Counted from the stretch's first letter, positions 18,961 to 28,667 are shown. The stretch: DNA of 64,000 bases from Acidaminococcus hominis (GCF_900291475.1 NZ_OLMM01000005.1:867134-931133), one strand, 5' to 3'. Notes: generated by a model not told the origin, from the letters alone. Program-made: numbers and translations.

Positions 18961-20337
18961 ATGGCAGACAATCGGGCAATTTTTGTATACGGAGCAGGTA
19001 TTAGCGGGCAAGGTGTGGCCGAAGTCCTGGCAGACCAGGGCGAGGAGGTCGTTTTATATAATGATACGGACGTGGATCTGGAACCGGAATGGTGCACTGC
19101 CTTTGGGGCAGTGGGCGGCCTGTTTATGACCGAAGTGGATCCCACCGATGAACTGAAAAGAAGTAAGCTGATGATCATCTCCCCGGGGATTCCCTTTACC
19201 ACCGATACGGTGAAAAAAGCCAGGGAACTGGGCGTAGAAATCATCGGGGAAGCAGAAGAAGCCAGCCGGCTGTACAAAGGCAAATGGATTGGCATTACCG
19301 GTACCAACGGCAAGACCACAACCACCACGCTGGTGGGGGAAATGCTGGATACCCTGCCGGTAAAGACGGCGGTGGCCGGCAACATTGGCCGCTCTCTGTC
19401 CAAAGAGGTCATCAATCTGGACGCAGATTCCTACGTGGCTGCCGAACTGTCCAGCTTCCAGCTGGAAGGCGTCACCACCATGCGGGTGAACATTGCCCTG
19501 ATTGTGAACATTACGCCGGACCATTTTGAACGCCATGGCAACATGGAAAACTACATTAACGCCAAGGCCAATATTTTTGCTCACCAACAGCCGGAGGACG
19601 TACTGATTTTGAACGCTGACGATGCCAACTGCGTGGCTCTGGCTCCCCGTGCCAAGGGCCGGGTGGTGTTCTTCAGCACCCAAAAACAGCTGGATGAAGG
19701 CGCCTATATTGAAGACGGCTGGTTCGTCCTGAACCTGGACGGCAAGAAGCAGCGGATTCTCCAGGTTTCCGACATGAAGATTTTCGGTTCCCACAACGAA
19801 CAAAACGTGCTGGGAGCCCTGTGCTGCGCCTACTTTGCCGGCGTTGCCCCGGAAAACATGGCCAAGGTCCTGAAGAACTTCCAAGGCGTGGAACACCGGC
19901 TGGAATACGTAACCACCATCAAGGGCGTACCCTACTACAACGATTCCAAGGCCACCAATACGGACTCCGCCGTGAAGGCCATGGAAGCCTTTAAGGACGG
20001 CCACGTAATCCTTTTGGCCGGCGGCCATGATAAGCTGACGGACCTGACCGAATTTATGCAGGTGGCAGCCCGCCAGACCGATGCCCTGATTCTTTTGGGC
20101 GAAGCCCGGCAGCGTTTCTACGAAGCCGCGGTGAAAAACGGCGTAAAGAACATCTATATGATTGACGGCAGTTTTGACGATGCCGTGAATAAAGCAGCCA
20201 GCCTGGCCCAGCCGCCGGAAGTGGTCCTCCTTTCTCCTGCCTGCTCGTCCTATGATATGTTTGACAACTATCCGCAGCGGGGGAGATATTTCAAGGAACT
20301 GGTCCGGAAACTGGAAAAACAGCAGGAAAACGCGTAG
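18961..20337 (+). CDS. murD: UDP-MurNAc-L-Ala:D-Glu ligase
   Basis: Adds D-glutamate to UDP-MurNAc-L-Ala. The N-terminal nucleotide-binding segment FVYGAGISGQGVAE begins near residue 8, the P-loop GITGTNGKTTTTT near residue 110, and YNDSKATNTDSA is the conserved late Mur ligase block. Length of 458 residues is normal. ftsW, which often follows murD, is absent here; murG comes next after 11 bases. Confidence 0.96.
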   Translation: MADNRAIFVYGAGISGQGVAEVLADQGEEVVLYNDTDVDLEPEWCTAFGAVGGLFMTEVDPTDELKRSKLMIISPGIPFTTDTVKKARELGVEIIGEAEEASRLYKGKWIGITGTNGKTTTTTLVGEMLDTLPVKTAVAGNIGRSLSKEVINLDADSYVAAELSSFQLEGVTTMRVNIALIVNITPDHFERHGNMENYINAKANIFAHQQPEDVLILNADDANCVALAPRAKGRVVFFSTQKQLDEGAYIEDGWFVLNLDGKKQRILQVSDMKIFGSHNEQNVLGALCCAYFAGVAPENMAKVLKNFQGVEHRLEYVTTIKGVPYYNDSKATNTDSAVKAMEAFKDGHVILLAGGHDKLTDLTEFMQVAARQTDALILLGEARQRFYEAAVKNGVKNIYMIDGSFDDAVNKAASLAQPPEVVLLSPACSSYDMFDNYPQRGRYFKELVRKLEKQQENA

Positions 20338-20348
20338 GAGGCTAGATT

Positions 20349-21467
20349 GTGAAAGTAATCCTTTCAGGCGGCGGCACGGGCGGTCATATCTACCCGGCGC
20401 TGACCATTGCTGATGCCATACGAGATTTGGAGCCCTCTGCGGAAATCACCTTCGTGGGAACCCGGAAGGGCCTGGAAAAAGATATCATTCCCCGGTACGG
20501 CTATCCCCTGGAATTTATTGAAGTGGCCGGGTTTGAGCGCCATTTGGGGCTAGGTACCCTGAAAAGCGCCGGAAAGTTGGTGGTGGGTCTCAGCGAGGCC
20601 TACCAGCTGCTGAACCGGATTAACCCCGACCTGGTCATCGGTACCGGCGGCTACGTGTGCGGCCCCATTTTGTTTTGGGCCGCCCTGAAGCGGGTACCCA
20701 CGGCCATTCAGGAGCAGAATGCCATGCCCGGGGTAACCAACAAGATTCTCTCCCGGTTTGTGGATGAAGTCTTTTTGGGTTACAAGGAAGGGGCCCGGTA
20801 CTTTGCGTCCCACGCCAAGAAAATCTTTACCGGCAACCCGGTGCGCAAGGAAATCCTTGTGGCCGAACGGTCTGCGGGAATTGCCAAATTTCAGCTGGAC
20901 CCCAGCCGGAAAACCCTGCTGGTGTTTGGCGGCAGCCGGGGCGCCCGTTCCATCAACCAAAGCATGATTGCGGTGGAAAAGGCCCTAGCCGGCGACCGGC
21001 ATATCCAGATTCTCCATGCCACCGGCCAGCAGGGGTACCAGAGCCATATTGAAGCCCTGGGAGAAAACCTGCTCAAGGCGGACAACCTGCACATTGTGCC
21101 CTACCTGCACGATATGCCCCTGGCCCTGGCGGCTGCGGACGTAGCCGTTTCCCGGGCCGGGGCCATTGGCCTGGCGGAACTGATGGTCAAGGGAATCCCG
21201 TCCATCTTGATTCCCTATCCCTACGCCACGGCCAACCATCAGAAATTTAACGCCCGTGCCCTGGCAGCCCTGGGGGCAGCCAAGGTGGTCCTGGACAAGG
21301 ACCTTAGCGGAGAAATTTTGCTGCGGGAAGTAGAAAGTCTGCTGAAAGATGAAGAAGTCTTAGCCATGATGCATCGCAGCGCCTGCAAAGCAGGTATGCC
21401 TCAGGCAGCTGAAACCATTGCCCAGGAGGCGCTGGCTTTGGCAGAACGTGATAGGAGGAACGCATAG
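20349..21467 (+). CDS. murG: Lipid II synthase (GlcNAc transferase) MurG
   Basis: Peripheral membrane glycosyltransferase that adds GlcNAc to lipid I on the inner face of the membrane. The N-terminal loop SGGGTGGHIYPALTIAD and the C-terminal VSRAGAIGLAELMVKGIPSI block are the donor and acceptor site signatures of the family. The start codon is GTG at 20349 after a GGAGG site. The stop overlaps the murC start by one base. Length of 372 residues is normal. Confidence 0.96.
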   Translation: MKVILSGGGTGGHIYPALTIADAIRDLEPSAEITFVGTRKGLEKDIIPRYGYPLEFIEVAGFERHLGLGTLKSAGKLVVGLSEAYQLLNRINPDLVIGTGGYVCGPILFWAALKRVPTAIQEQNAMPGVTNKILSRFVDEVFLGYKEGARYFASHAKKIFTGNPVRKEILVAERSAGIAKFQLDPSRKTLLVFGGSRGARSINQSMIAVEKALAGDRHIQILHATGQQGYQSHIEALGENLLKADNLHIVPYLHDMPLALAAADVAVSRAGAIGLAELMVKGIPSILIPYPYATANHQKFNARALAALGAAKVVLDKDLSGEILLREVESLLKDEEVLAMMHRSACKAGMPQAAETIAQEALALAERDRRNA

Positions 21468-22861
21468 TGCTGGATTTGGATAAAATCAAAAATATACATT
21501 TTATCGGTATCGGCGGCGCCGGTATGAGTGCCCTGTCGTATGTTATGATCAAACGGGGCTACCAGGTTTCCGGCTCAGATGCCAAACCGGGCTACATGGC
21601 CACCAACCTGGCCAAAGAAGGGGCCCTGGTTTTCATCGGCCATTCTGCCTGCCAGATTGAACGGGCGGAAGTGGTGGTGGTTTCTACCGCCATCCATCCG
21701 GACAACCCTGAACTGGTGGAAGCCAAAAAAAGACAGGTACCGGTAATCCACAGAAGTGATGTGCTGGCCTATCTCATGAACAAACACAAGGGCGTGGCCG
21801 TAGCCGGCGCCCATGGCAAGACCACCACCAGCTCCATGCTCTCCTGCATTACCTGTGAAGGGGGCCTGGATCCCACCATCGTGGTAGGGGGCATCGTTAA
21901 CAACCTGGGCAGCAATGCCGTCAACGGCAAAAGCGATTATGTGGTGGCAGAAGCCGACGAAAGCGACGGCTCCTTCCTGAAATTCCATCCCTACCTGGCG
22001 GTGATTACCAATATCGAAAATGACCACCTGGACCATTACGGCAGCGAAGAAAACATCCAGGCAGCCTTTGCCAAATTTGTGGAGCAGATTAAGGAAGACG
22101 GCAAGGCCATCTTGTGCTACGATAACGCCAAGGTCCGGGCCCTGGGAGAAAAGACCGGCAAGACCGTAATCTCCTACGGCATCGACAGCAAGGACGCCGA
22201 TTACCGGGCAGAAAATATCGAATACGGCAAAAACGGCACCACCTATGATATCCTGTATAAGAACGAAGTCATCGGCAAGGGGCAGCTCATTGTCCCCGGC
22301 CGTCATAACGTATTAAACTCCCTGGGGGCCATTGCCGCCGCCCGGGAACTGGGTATCCCCCTGGAAAGCATTCTGGCCTCCCTGGCCCATTTCAGCGGTG
22401 CCAAGCGCCGTTTTGAAACCAAGGGCAAGGTTGGCGGCGTTTGGGTAGTGGACGACTACGCCCACCATCCCACGGAAATTGCCGTGACCTTAAAGGCTGC
22501 CCGGCAGACCCAGCCGGAACGACTGGTCTGCGTGTTCCAGCCCCACCGCTATACCCGGACCCAGCTTCTCCTGGACCAGTTTGCGGTGGCCTTCAAGGAC
22601 TGTGATGAGCTGATCATCACCGACATCTACGCTGCCAGCGAAGACCCCATTCCCGGCGTCAGCGGGGAAATGCTGGCCCACAAGATTGCCGAAACCACCG
22701 GACAAAAGGTCCGTTATATTTCTGGGCAGGATAAAATCGAAGAAACCCTGGAACGGGAAGTTCGGCCAGGCGACCTGGTGATTACCATGGGCGCCGGGGA
22801 CATCTACCGGCTGGGGGAGCAGTTAGTGCAAGCATTAGAACGGAGTGAAGCAAATGCGTAA
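21467..22861 (+). CDS. murC: UDP-MurNAc:L-alanine ligase
   Basis: Adds the first amino acid, L-Ala, to UDP-MurNAc. Seen: HFIGIGGAGMSALSY near residue 10, the P-loop AGAHGKTTTSSML near 108, and DDYAHHPTEIAVTL near 328. Length of 464 residues is typical. The GTG start overlaps the murG stop by one base. murB, which usually follows or is fused to murC, is not present; ddl overlaps the 3' end. Confidence 0.96.
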   Translation: MLDLDKIKNIHFIGIGGAGMSALSYVMIKRGYQVSGSDAKPGYMATNLAKEGALVFIGHSACQIERAEVVVVSTAIHPDNPELVEAKKRQVPVIHRSDVLAYLMNKHKGVAVAGAHGKTTTSSMLSCITCEGGLDPTIVVGGIVNNLGSNAVNGKSDYVVAEADESDGSFLKFHPYLAVITNIENDHLDHYGSEENIQAAFAKFVEQIKEDGKAILCYDNAKVRALGEKTGKTVISYGIDSKDADYRAENIEYGKNGTTYDILYKNEVIGKGQLIVPGRHNVLNSLGAIAAARELGIPLESILASLAHFSGAKRRFETKGKVGGVWVVDDYAHHPTEIAVTLKAARQTQPERLVCVFQPHRYTRTQLLLDQFAVAFKDCDELIITDIYAASEDPIPGVSGEMLAHKIAETTGQKVRYISGQDKIEETLEREVRPGDLVITMGAGDIYRLGEQLVQALERSEANA

Positions 22862-23786
22862 AGAAGACAAAGTCGCAGTGGTTATGGGCGGTCCGTCCAA
22901 AGAAAGAGAAATTTCCTTTTTGACTGGCAACGCCATTTTGGCCGCTTTGCAGGAAAAGGGCTACAACGCCGTAGCCATCGACCTGGATCCGGCTCATTTT
23001 GTAGAGCAGCTGAAGGAAAGCGGCGCCAAGGTGGTCTTTAACGCCGTTCATGGACTGTACGGGGAAGACGGCCGGCTCCAGGGCGTCCTGGAAATGCTGG
23101 GCATTCCCTATACCGGTTCCGGGGTGCTGGCCAGCGCCCTGGCCATGGACAAGGCTTATACCAAGCACCTGTTTGAAAACAACCATGTGCCCACGGCCCG
23201 CTGCCTGTACCTGAACAAGCACGATGCCGTCAGCCCCAAGGAACAGATTCTCAAGGAACTGGGCCTGCCGGTAGTGGTAAAGCCGGTGGCCCAGGGCTCC
23301 AGCATTGGTGTAGTTATCGTTAAAAGCGAGGCTGAACTGGACAGCGCCCTGGAAGAAGCCTTCTCCTACGGTGACCGGGTACTGGCCGAAGCCTTCTTTA
23401 AAGGCAAGGAAGTGGCTGCCGGCGTCATGATGGGCGAGGATGGCAAGGCCATTCCCATGCCCCTGGTGCTCATTGAGCCCCACTCCGGCTCCTACGATTT
23501 CCATTCCAAGTACACCAAGGGCGCAACCACCTATACCTGCCCGGCACCTTTTTCCGAAGAAACCACGCAGAAGCTCCAGCAGGTGGCAGTGGCTGCCTAT
23601 AACGCCCTGGGTTGCCACGGGGTTGCCCGGGTGGACCTGATGCTGGCTGACGATGGCAGCTGCATTGCCCTGGAAGTCAACTCCATTCCGGGGATGACCG
23701 CTACCAGCCTGATTCCCAAGGCTGCGGCTGCCATGGGGATTTCCTTCCCCGACCTGTGTGAAAAAATTCTGCTGACGGCTCATTAA
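22854..23786 (+). CDS. ddl: D-alanine:D-alanine ligase
   Basis: ATP-grasp ligase that makes the D-Ala-D-Ala dipeptide for MurF. Seen: VVMGGPSKEREISFLTG at the N terminus, VVKPVAQGSSIGV near residue 140, and ALEVNSIPGMTATSL near 270. I prefer the ATG at 22854 (310 residues), preceded by CGGAGTG, over the GTG at 22845 that lies within that site. It overlaps murC by 8 bases and is followed one base later by ftsQ. Confidence 0.95.
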   Translation: MRKEDKVAVVMGGPSKEREISFLTGNAILAALQEKGYNAVAIDLDPAHFVEQLKESGAKVVFNAVHGLYGEDGRLQGVLEMLGIPYTGSGVLASALAMDKAYTKHLFENNHVPTARCLYLNKHDAVSPKEQILKELGLPVVVKPVAQGSSIGVVIVKSEAELDSALEEAFSYGDRVLAEAFFKGKEVAAGVMMGEDGKAIPMPLVLIEPHSGSYDFHSKYTKGATTYTCPAPFSEETTQKLQQVAVAAYNALGCHGVARVDLMLADDGSCIALEVNSIPGMTATSLIPKAAAAMGISFPDLCEKILLTAH

Positions 23787-23787
23787 A

Positions 23788-24819
23788 ATGAACAAGCCAA
23801 AGGTTTTTCGCCCCCGGCTTCACACCAGAAAAAGCGGTCAGGAGGAAGCCCGGGAGAAACAACGAGAGCAGGCTCCCGTCCAGGAAGAACGGGCTTTCCA
23901 GCGGCAGCTGCGGGAAGCCCGGGAGGCACGGGAAGCCCGGGAACGCTGGCAGGAAGTAGAGCAGCGGGAGCGGGAAAAGAAGGCGGAGGAGGCAAACGCG
24001 CCTCGTAGCCGGACCACCTACCATGAACGGCGCCGCAATAAGCGCAGTACTCCTCCGGAGGAAAACCTGGAGCATTTGACCACCCGGCAGAGAATCCGGA
24101 AAAGACGCCGGCTGAACAAGGTGAAGCTCTTTCTCATGCTGGGCTCCATTCTGCTGCTAGTGGCCTCCTACGTGCTGCTGCACCAGCCCTGGCTGGCCTT
24201 TGGACGGCTGGACGTCCAGGGCAACAGCCGGGTGACCCGGGAAGAAATCAACCAGTGGGGGAATGTGCCCACGCCCCTGAACATCTTTAACGTGGACAAA
24301 AAAAGCCTGGCCAAAGCGCTGCAAAACGATTACCGGGTGGAATCCTCCTCCGTGTCCTACGGCTGGCCCAACGTGCTCCGGGTAGTAATCAAGGAGCGGC
24401 AGCCGGCCCTGTACGTAGCCTGCGAAGGAGGAGAATACGCCAAGCTAGACCGTACCGGCCACGTCATCGATTTGCAGCCCGGCATTCCTGACGACAGTGC
24501 GCCCTATGTATCCGGGTGCTATGTGGGCCAGGTGCAAAAGGGCGACGTAATCAAGAACCAGGACGTGCTGGGGCTTCTGGATTTTCTCAGCAAGCTGAAG
24601 CCCGACCTGAAGAAACGGATTACGGAAATTGCCATGGACGACCAGAAAAGCATCAAGATTTTCCTAGAAGGCGGTGTTCCCATTATTATCGGAACCTACC
24701 AGAACGGGGAAGAAAAAATGGATACGTTCATTGCCATCTGCCAGGAACTGGAGTCCAAAAAAATCAAAGCAAAATATATTGATCTGACCTACGACAAACC
24801 CTACGTGAAACTGCAATAA
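23788..24819 (+). CDS. ftsQ: FtsQ/DivIB-type cell division protein
   Basis: Bitopic divisome protein of 343 residues. It has an unusually long, highly charged cytosolic region (residues 1-110), of which about 20-70 is Glu/Arg-rich and probably coiled coil. One membrane segment follows (about 113-132), then a POTRA domain starting at FGRLDVQGNSRVTREEI and a beta domain. The POTRA order is that of FtsQ/DivIB, which joins FtsL and DivIC/FtsB to the septal synthase. It lies between ddl and DUF881, a usual Firmicute position. Confidence 0.85.
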   Translation: MNKPKVFRPRLHTRKSGQEEAREKQREQAPVQEERAFQRQLREAREAREARERWQEVEQREREKKAEEANAPRSRTTYHERRRNKRSTPPEENLEHLTTRQRIRKRRRLNKVKLFLMLGSILLLVASYVLLHQPWLAFGRLDVQGNSRVTREEINQWGNVPTPLNIFNVDKKSLAKALQNDYRVESSSVSYGWPNVLRVVIKERQPALYVACEGGEYAKLDRTGHVIDLQPGIPDDSAPYVSGCYVGQVQKGDVIKNQDVLGLLDFLSKLKPDLKKRITEIAMDDQKSIKIFLEGGVPIIIGTYQNGEEKMDTFIAICQELESKKIKAKYIDLTYDKPYVKLQ

Positions 24820-24833
24820 AGAATGGGGGACTT

Positions 24834-25529
24834 ATGTTACTAAATGGAAAACGGGAAAAGTTCTTCTTATTTTTGGTCTGCCTGATTCTGGGCACCATGA
24901 TTTCCACCCAATTCCGCAGTGCAGAAAATGCCAGGCACAACACCCTGAACCAGCAGCGGGCTGAGGATTTGGCCGAAAAGCTGCAAAATACGGAAAAAGA
25001 AAACAAGGTGCTGACGGAACGGCTGGAAAAACTGGAAGCCCAGGGCTCGGGAACCGACGCGAAAGTCCTGCAAAGCCTGAAGCTCAAGGCTGGGGAAACC
25101 CAGGTGCAGGGCCCCGGGGTCCTGGTAACCCTGGACGACAGTAAGGTGACCCCCAAAAACGGGGAAAACCCCAACCTGTACATTATCCATGACGACGACC
25201 TGCTGCGGCTCTTGAACGAGCTCAGGGCCGCTGGGGCAGAAGCACTGTCCATCAACGACGAGCGGCTCCTGGACGTTTCCGAGGTGCGCTGTGCCGGTCC
25301 TACGGTATCGGTGAACAACACCCGCTTTACCCCGCCCTACGTCATCCGAGCCATTGGGGACCCCAAGACCCTGGAAGGAGCGCTCCGGATGCGGGGCGGC
25401 GTGGTGGAAACCCTGAAATTCTGGGGCATCCAGGTGGACGTAGCCCAGAAGAAGGAAATCATCATTCCGGCCTTTAAGGGCACCCGGCATTTTGAATATG
25501 CCAAAGCGGTGGAAGGAGGCAAGTCATGA
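24834..25529 (+). CDS. DUF881 family membrane-anchored protein
   Basis: A 231-residue protein with a short basic start, one membrane segment (about residues 9-25) and a coiled coil (about 35-65), then the DUF881 domain with GPGVLVTLDDSK and IHDDDLLRLLNELRAAGAEALSIND. Family members lie beside ftsQ, sbp and ftsZ in many Firmicutes and Actinobacteria. A division or envelope role is assumed from that position only. It overlaps sbp by four bases. Confidence 0.88.
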   Translation: MLLNGKREKFFLFLVCLILGTMISTQFRSAENARHNTLNQQRAEDLAEKLQNTEKENKVLTERLEKLEAQGSGTDAKVLQSLKLKAGETQVQGPGVLVTLDDSKVTPKNGENPNLYIIHDDDLLRLLNELRAAGAEALSINDERLLDVSEVRCAGPTVSVNNTRFTPPYVIRAIGDPKTLEGALRMRGGVVETLKFWGIQVDVAQKKEIIIPAFKGTRHFEYAKAVEGGKS

Positions 25530-25852
25530 TTTATGCAGTGGCTGGCCTGGCTCTGGGCATCGCCATCGGCGTGTACCTGCCGGTCTTTCCCCAAGCCTAC
25601 GCCAAACTGGTGGCGGTGGCCTTTATGGCCTGCCTGGACGCAGCCTTCGGCGGTTTTCGTTCCGCCAAGGAAGGCCATTACAACAACAGCATCTTCATCA
25701 GCGGCTTTTTCGCCAACGGACTTTTTGCGGTTTTTCTCTGCTACTTTGGCATGAGATTGGGCATAGACCTGTATTATGTGGCGCTTATTGCCTTTGGCCT
25801 GAGGATTTTCAACAATATTGCGATCATTCGCCGGCTCTTCATGAAAAAGTAA
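25526..25852 (+). CDS. sbp: Small basic protein Sbp (DUF1290)
   Basis: A 108-residue membrane protein with about three hydrophobic segments. The central AFMACLDAAFGGFRSAKEGHY block is characteristic of the Sbp/DUF1290 family. Its exact function is unknown; it is almost always next to DUF881 and ftsZ. The ATGA overlap with DUF881 suggests coupled translation. The C terminus ends in a basic RRLFMKK tail. Confidence 0.88.
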   Translation: MIYAVAGLALGIAIGVYLPVFPQAYAKLVAVAFMACLDAAFGGFRSAKEGHYNNSIFISGFFANGLFAVFLCYFGMRLGIDLYYVALIAFGLRIFNNIAIIRRLFMKK

Positions 25853-25904
25853 CGGAAAAAGTTGGCGTTTTGCATGAAAAGTGCGTGAAATATTACCTGT
25901 CAGA

Positions 25905-25925
25905 TGATATACTATACAGTATAGT
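25905..25925 (+). promoter_or_regulatory. ftsZ extended -10 promoter overlapped by a palindrome
   Basis: TGATATACT (25905-25913) is an extended -10 element about 65 bases before ftsZ. It is overlapped by ACTATACAGTATAGT (25911-25925), a perfect palindrome with 7-base arms around one central base. A protein bound there would occlude RNA polymerase, so this may be an operator; the binding protein is unknown. Confidence 0.5.
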
Positions 25926-25979
25926 GTTATTTTAGAACTACTCAATCTTAGAAAGAAAATAGATTAGGAGGACCATGGT

Positions 25980-27095
25980 ATGATGTTTGAGGCAGATAAG
26001 GATAAGCTGGATCAGCCCCTGGAAAAAATAAAGGTTATCGGTGTAGGCGGGGGCGGCAATAACGCCGTTGATCGTATGATCGAAGCCGGGTTGCAGGGGG
26101 TGGAATTTGTTGCTGTCAACTGCGACGCTCAGGCTCTGCAAAAATCCAGTGCGCCCACCAAGATTCAAATTGGTGAAGACGAAACGAGAGGCCTGGGAGC
26201 CGGTGCCAATCCTGAAGTAGGTGAAAAATCTGCCGAGGAATCCAAGGATGTACTGGCAGAAGTTGTAAAAGGTGCAGACATGGTCTTCATTACCGCTGGC
26301 ATGGGCGGCGGTACCGGTACCGGTGCTGCTCATGTAGTGGCTGAAATGGCCAAAAATGCTGGTGCCCTGACCGTGGGCGTTGTAACGAAACCCTTCTCCT
26401 TCGAAGGCCGTCGTCGTTACAATGTAGCTGAACAAGGGATTGCCAACCTGAAAGCAAAAGTAGATGCGCTGATCACCATCCCCAACGACCGTTTGCTGCA
26501 GGTTGTAGACAAGAGAACTTCCATGAAAGATGCCTTCAAACTGGCCGATGACGTACTGCGTCAGGGCGTACAGGGCATCAGTGATTTGATTTCCGTTCCT
26601 GGCCTGATCAACGTTGACTTCAACGACGTAAAAGCCGTTATGAGCAACGCTGGCAGTGCTATGATGGGTATTGGTTCTTCCAAGGGTGACGAAGGCGCTG
26701 CTGCCGCTGCAGAAGCTGCTGTAAAGAGCCCGCTGCTGGACAGCACTATCGAAGGCGCCAAGGGCGTACTGCTGAACATCACCGGCGGCCCTAACCTGTC
26801 CCTGATGGACGTGAACGAAGCCAGCAAGATTATTACCGACGTGGTAGACCAAGATGCCATCATCATCTTCGGTGCCAACATTGACGAAAGCATGGAAGAC
26901 GAAATCCGGGTAACCGTGATTGCCACCGGTATTGACGAAGGCAAAGGCTCCACCTCTGCCAGACCCCAAAGCTTTGTAAAACCGGAAACCCAGCAAAGCC
27001 GTTTCACCCAAAAAGCTGAATCTGCGGCTTCTGCTAAGGTAAGCTCCTTCACTTCTCCTTCTTCGGAGATTCCACCCTGGATTCGCAACAAATAA
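25980..27095 (+). CDS. ftsZ: Cell division GTPase FtsZ
   Basis: Tubulin-like GTPase that forms the division ring. The GTP-binding signature GGGTGTGAA is at residues 109-117 and the N-terminal [17 protein letters not shown] is intact. After a short variable linker, the C-terminal peptide EIPPWIRNK, the docking site for FtsA, SepF or EzrA-type partners, closes the 371-residue protein. AGGAGG is 8 bases before the ATG. No ftsA lies upstream as it would in many bacteria, so the membrane tether must be encoded elsewhere. Confidence 0.97.
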   Translation: MMFEADKDKLDQPLEKIKVIGVGGGGNNAVDRMIEAGLQGVEFVAVNCDAQALQKSSAPTKIQIGEDETRGLGAGANPEVGEKSAEESKDVLAEVVKGADMVFITAGMGGGTGTGAAHVVAEMAKNAGALTVGVVTKPFSFEGRRRYNVAEQGIANLKAKVDALITIPNDRLLQVVDKRTSMKDAFKLADDVLRQGVQGISDLISVPGLINVDFNDVKAVMSNAGSAMMGIGSSKGDEGAAAAAEAAVKSPLLDSTIEGAKGVLLNITGGPNLSLMDVNEASKIITDVVDQDAIIIFGANIDESMEDEIRVTVIATGIDEGKGSTSARPQSFVKPETQQSRFTQKAESAASAKVSSFTSPSSEIPPWIRNK

Positions 27096-27117
27096 GCAGT
27101 AGAAGGGGGTGTAAGTT

Positions 27118-27594
27118 ATGAAATGTCCATTCTGTTCTTACGGCGACAGCCGGGTAGTCGATTCCCGTTCTATTGATAATGGGGCATCCATCAGACGCAG
27201 AAGAGAATGTCCCAAATGTGGACGGCGTTTCACCACTTACGAAAAGTATGAACAAGTTCCCCTGCTGGTCATCAAAAAGGACGGCCGCCGGGAAATGTTC
27301 GACAACAAGAAACTTCTGGCCGGATTATTGCGGGCCTTTGAAAAGAGACCCTTCTCCTATGAGCAGATCCAGTCCCTGGCTTCCCAAATCGAAGGGGAAC
27401 TGCGGGCCAGCGGAGAAAACGAAATCAAGTCCACCCAGATTGGCGAAACTGTCATGAAGTATCTGGAAAAGATTGACCAGATTGCCTACGTACGGTTTGC
27501 CTCTGTTTACCGGCAGTTTGCCGATGTGAACAGCTTCATGCAGGAAATTCAAAACATGCTGAAAAAGGGCGGTCCCGATACGGACAAGAAATAA
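27118..27594 (+). CDS. nrdR: Transcriptional repressor NrdR
   Basis: Nucleotide-sensing repressor of ribonucleotide reductase genes. The 158 residues hold a zinc ribbon with Cys3, Cys6, Cys31 and Cys34, then an ATP-cone domain (about 49-139) beginning at VIKKDGRREMFD. No nrd gene or obvious NrdR box is present in the window, so its targets are elsewhere. It lies 22 bases after ftsZ and probably shares its transcript, ending at the terminator at 27624. Confidence 0.95.
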   Translation: MKCPFCSYGDSRVVDSRSIDNGASIRRRRECPKCGRRFTTYEKYEQVPLLVIKKDGRREMFDNKKLLAGLLRAFEKRPFSYEQIQSLASQIEGELRASGENEIKSTQIGETVMKYLEKIDQIAYVRFASVYRQFADVNSFMQEIQNMLKKGGPDTDKK

Positions 27595-27623
27595 TCCGCC
27601 GGCAGTGCGGACAACCTGACTGC

Positions 27624-27656
27624 AAAAAGGCACAGCGCTTAGCGCTGTGCCTTTTT
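27624..27656. terminator. Bidirectional terminator between nrdR and the aldo/keto reductase gene
   Basis: AAAAAGGCACAGCGCT (27624-27639) and its perfect complement (27641-27656) form a stem with A and T runs on both sides. It serves two convergent genes. Confidence 0.92.
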
Positions 27657-27674
27657 CTCATATGCAGTTTGGAA

Positions 27675-28667
27675 TTAGTACAGTCCGGTTTTCACGTGGG
27701 GCACATAGGGTGCCTCCAAAGCTTTGATTTCTTCTTCGTCCAGGTGGATGGACAGGGCGCTTACCGCTTCTTCCACGTGCTGTACCGTGGTGCAGCCCAC
27801 AATGGGAGCTGTAATAGAGGGCTTGGACAGAAGCCAGGCCAGGGCTTCCTGGGCCATGGAGCGTCCGTGTTTTTGGGCGACGGCAGCCAGGTTATCCACC
27901 ACTTTTTTATCCTGCTCCTTGGTGGCATCCCACACCAGAGGGGAGACCGTATCCACCTTGGTCCTGGGGGTTATGGTGCCCCAGGGATGGGCACAGCGGC
28001 CGCCGGCCAGGGGACTCCAGGGCACCACGGCCATTTTCCGGTCTTGGCACAGGGGCAGGATTTCCCGTTCTTCTTCCCGGTAGATTAAATTGTACTGGGG
28101 CTGCAAGGATACAAACTGGGTCCAGCCGTGCTGGGCGGCCAGGTTTTGCAGCCGTTCCAGCTGCCAGGCAAAAATGGTGGAAGCACCAAGGTACCGGGCC
28201 TTGCCGCTTTTTACCACGTCGTGGAGGGCTTCCTGGGTCTCCTCCATGGGGGTATTGGGGTCCAGCCGGTGAATCTGGTACACATCCACGTAATCCAGCC
28301 CCAGACGTTCCAGACTGTGGTCGATTTCTGCCAGAATGTTCTTCCGGGACAGGCCGCCGCCATTGGGACGGCCGGGCCGCATGGCAAAATTCACCTTGGT
28401 GGCCACCACGATTTCATCCCGGTTCAGGCCAAATTCCCGAATGTAGCGGCCGGTATTTTCTTCGCTGCTGCCCATTTGGTACACATTCGCGGTATCAAAG
28501 TAATTGATGCCCAGTTCAAGGGCCCGGTGGAACAGGGGCTTGCCGGCTTCGTAGTCCAGCGCCCAGGGAAACAAACCATTTTCCGCACCGGGCTTTCCGA
28601 AGCTCATCATACCTAGACAAATCCGGGAAACCTCCATGCCGGTATTGCCAAACTTAACGTAGTCCAT
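27675..28667 (-). CDS. Aldo/keto reductase
   Basis: NADPH-dependent oxidoreductase of 330 residues, a TIM barrel reducing aldehydes or ketones in the cytosol. The catalytic set is visible: Asp and Tyr in YFDTANVYQMGSSE, Lys in VVATKVNF, His in YQIHRLDPNTPMEE. The C-terminal part (GRSMAQEALAWLLSKPSITAPIVG) carries the cofactor loop. It is divergent from a LysR gene 126 bases away, the usual layout for a regulated reductase. The substrate cannot be told from sequence. Confidence 0.9.
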   Translation of the reverse strand: MDYVKFGNTGMEVSRICLGMMSFGKPGAENGLFPWALDYEAGKPLFHRALELGINYFDTANVYQMGSSEENTGRYIREFGLNRDEIVVATKVNFAMRPGRPNGGGLSRKNILAEIDHSLERLGLDYVDVYQIHRLDPNTPMEETQEALHDVVKSGKARYLGASTIFAWQLERLQNLAAQHGWTQFVSLQPQYNLIYREEEREILPLCQDRKMAVVPWSPLAGGRCAHPWGTITPRTKVDTVSPLVWDATKEQDKKVVDNLAAVAQKHGRSMAQEALAWLLSKPSITAPIVGCTTVQHVEEAVSALSIHLDEEEIKALEAPYVPHVKTGLY

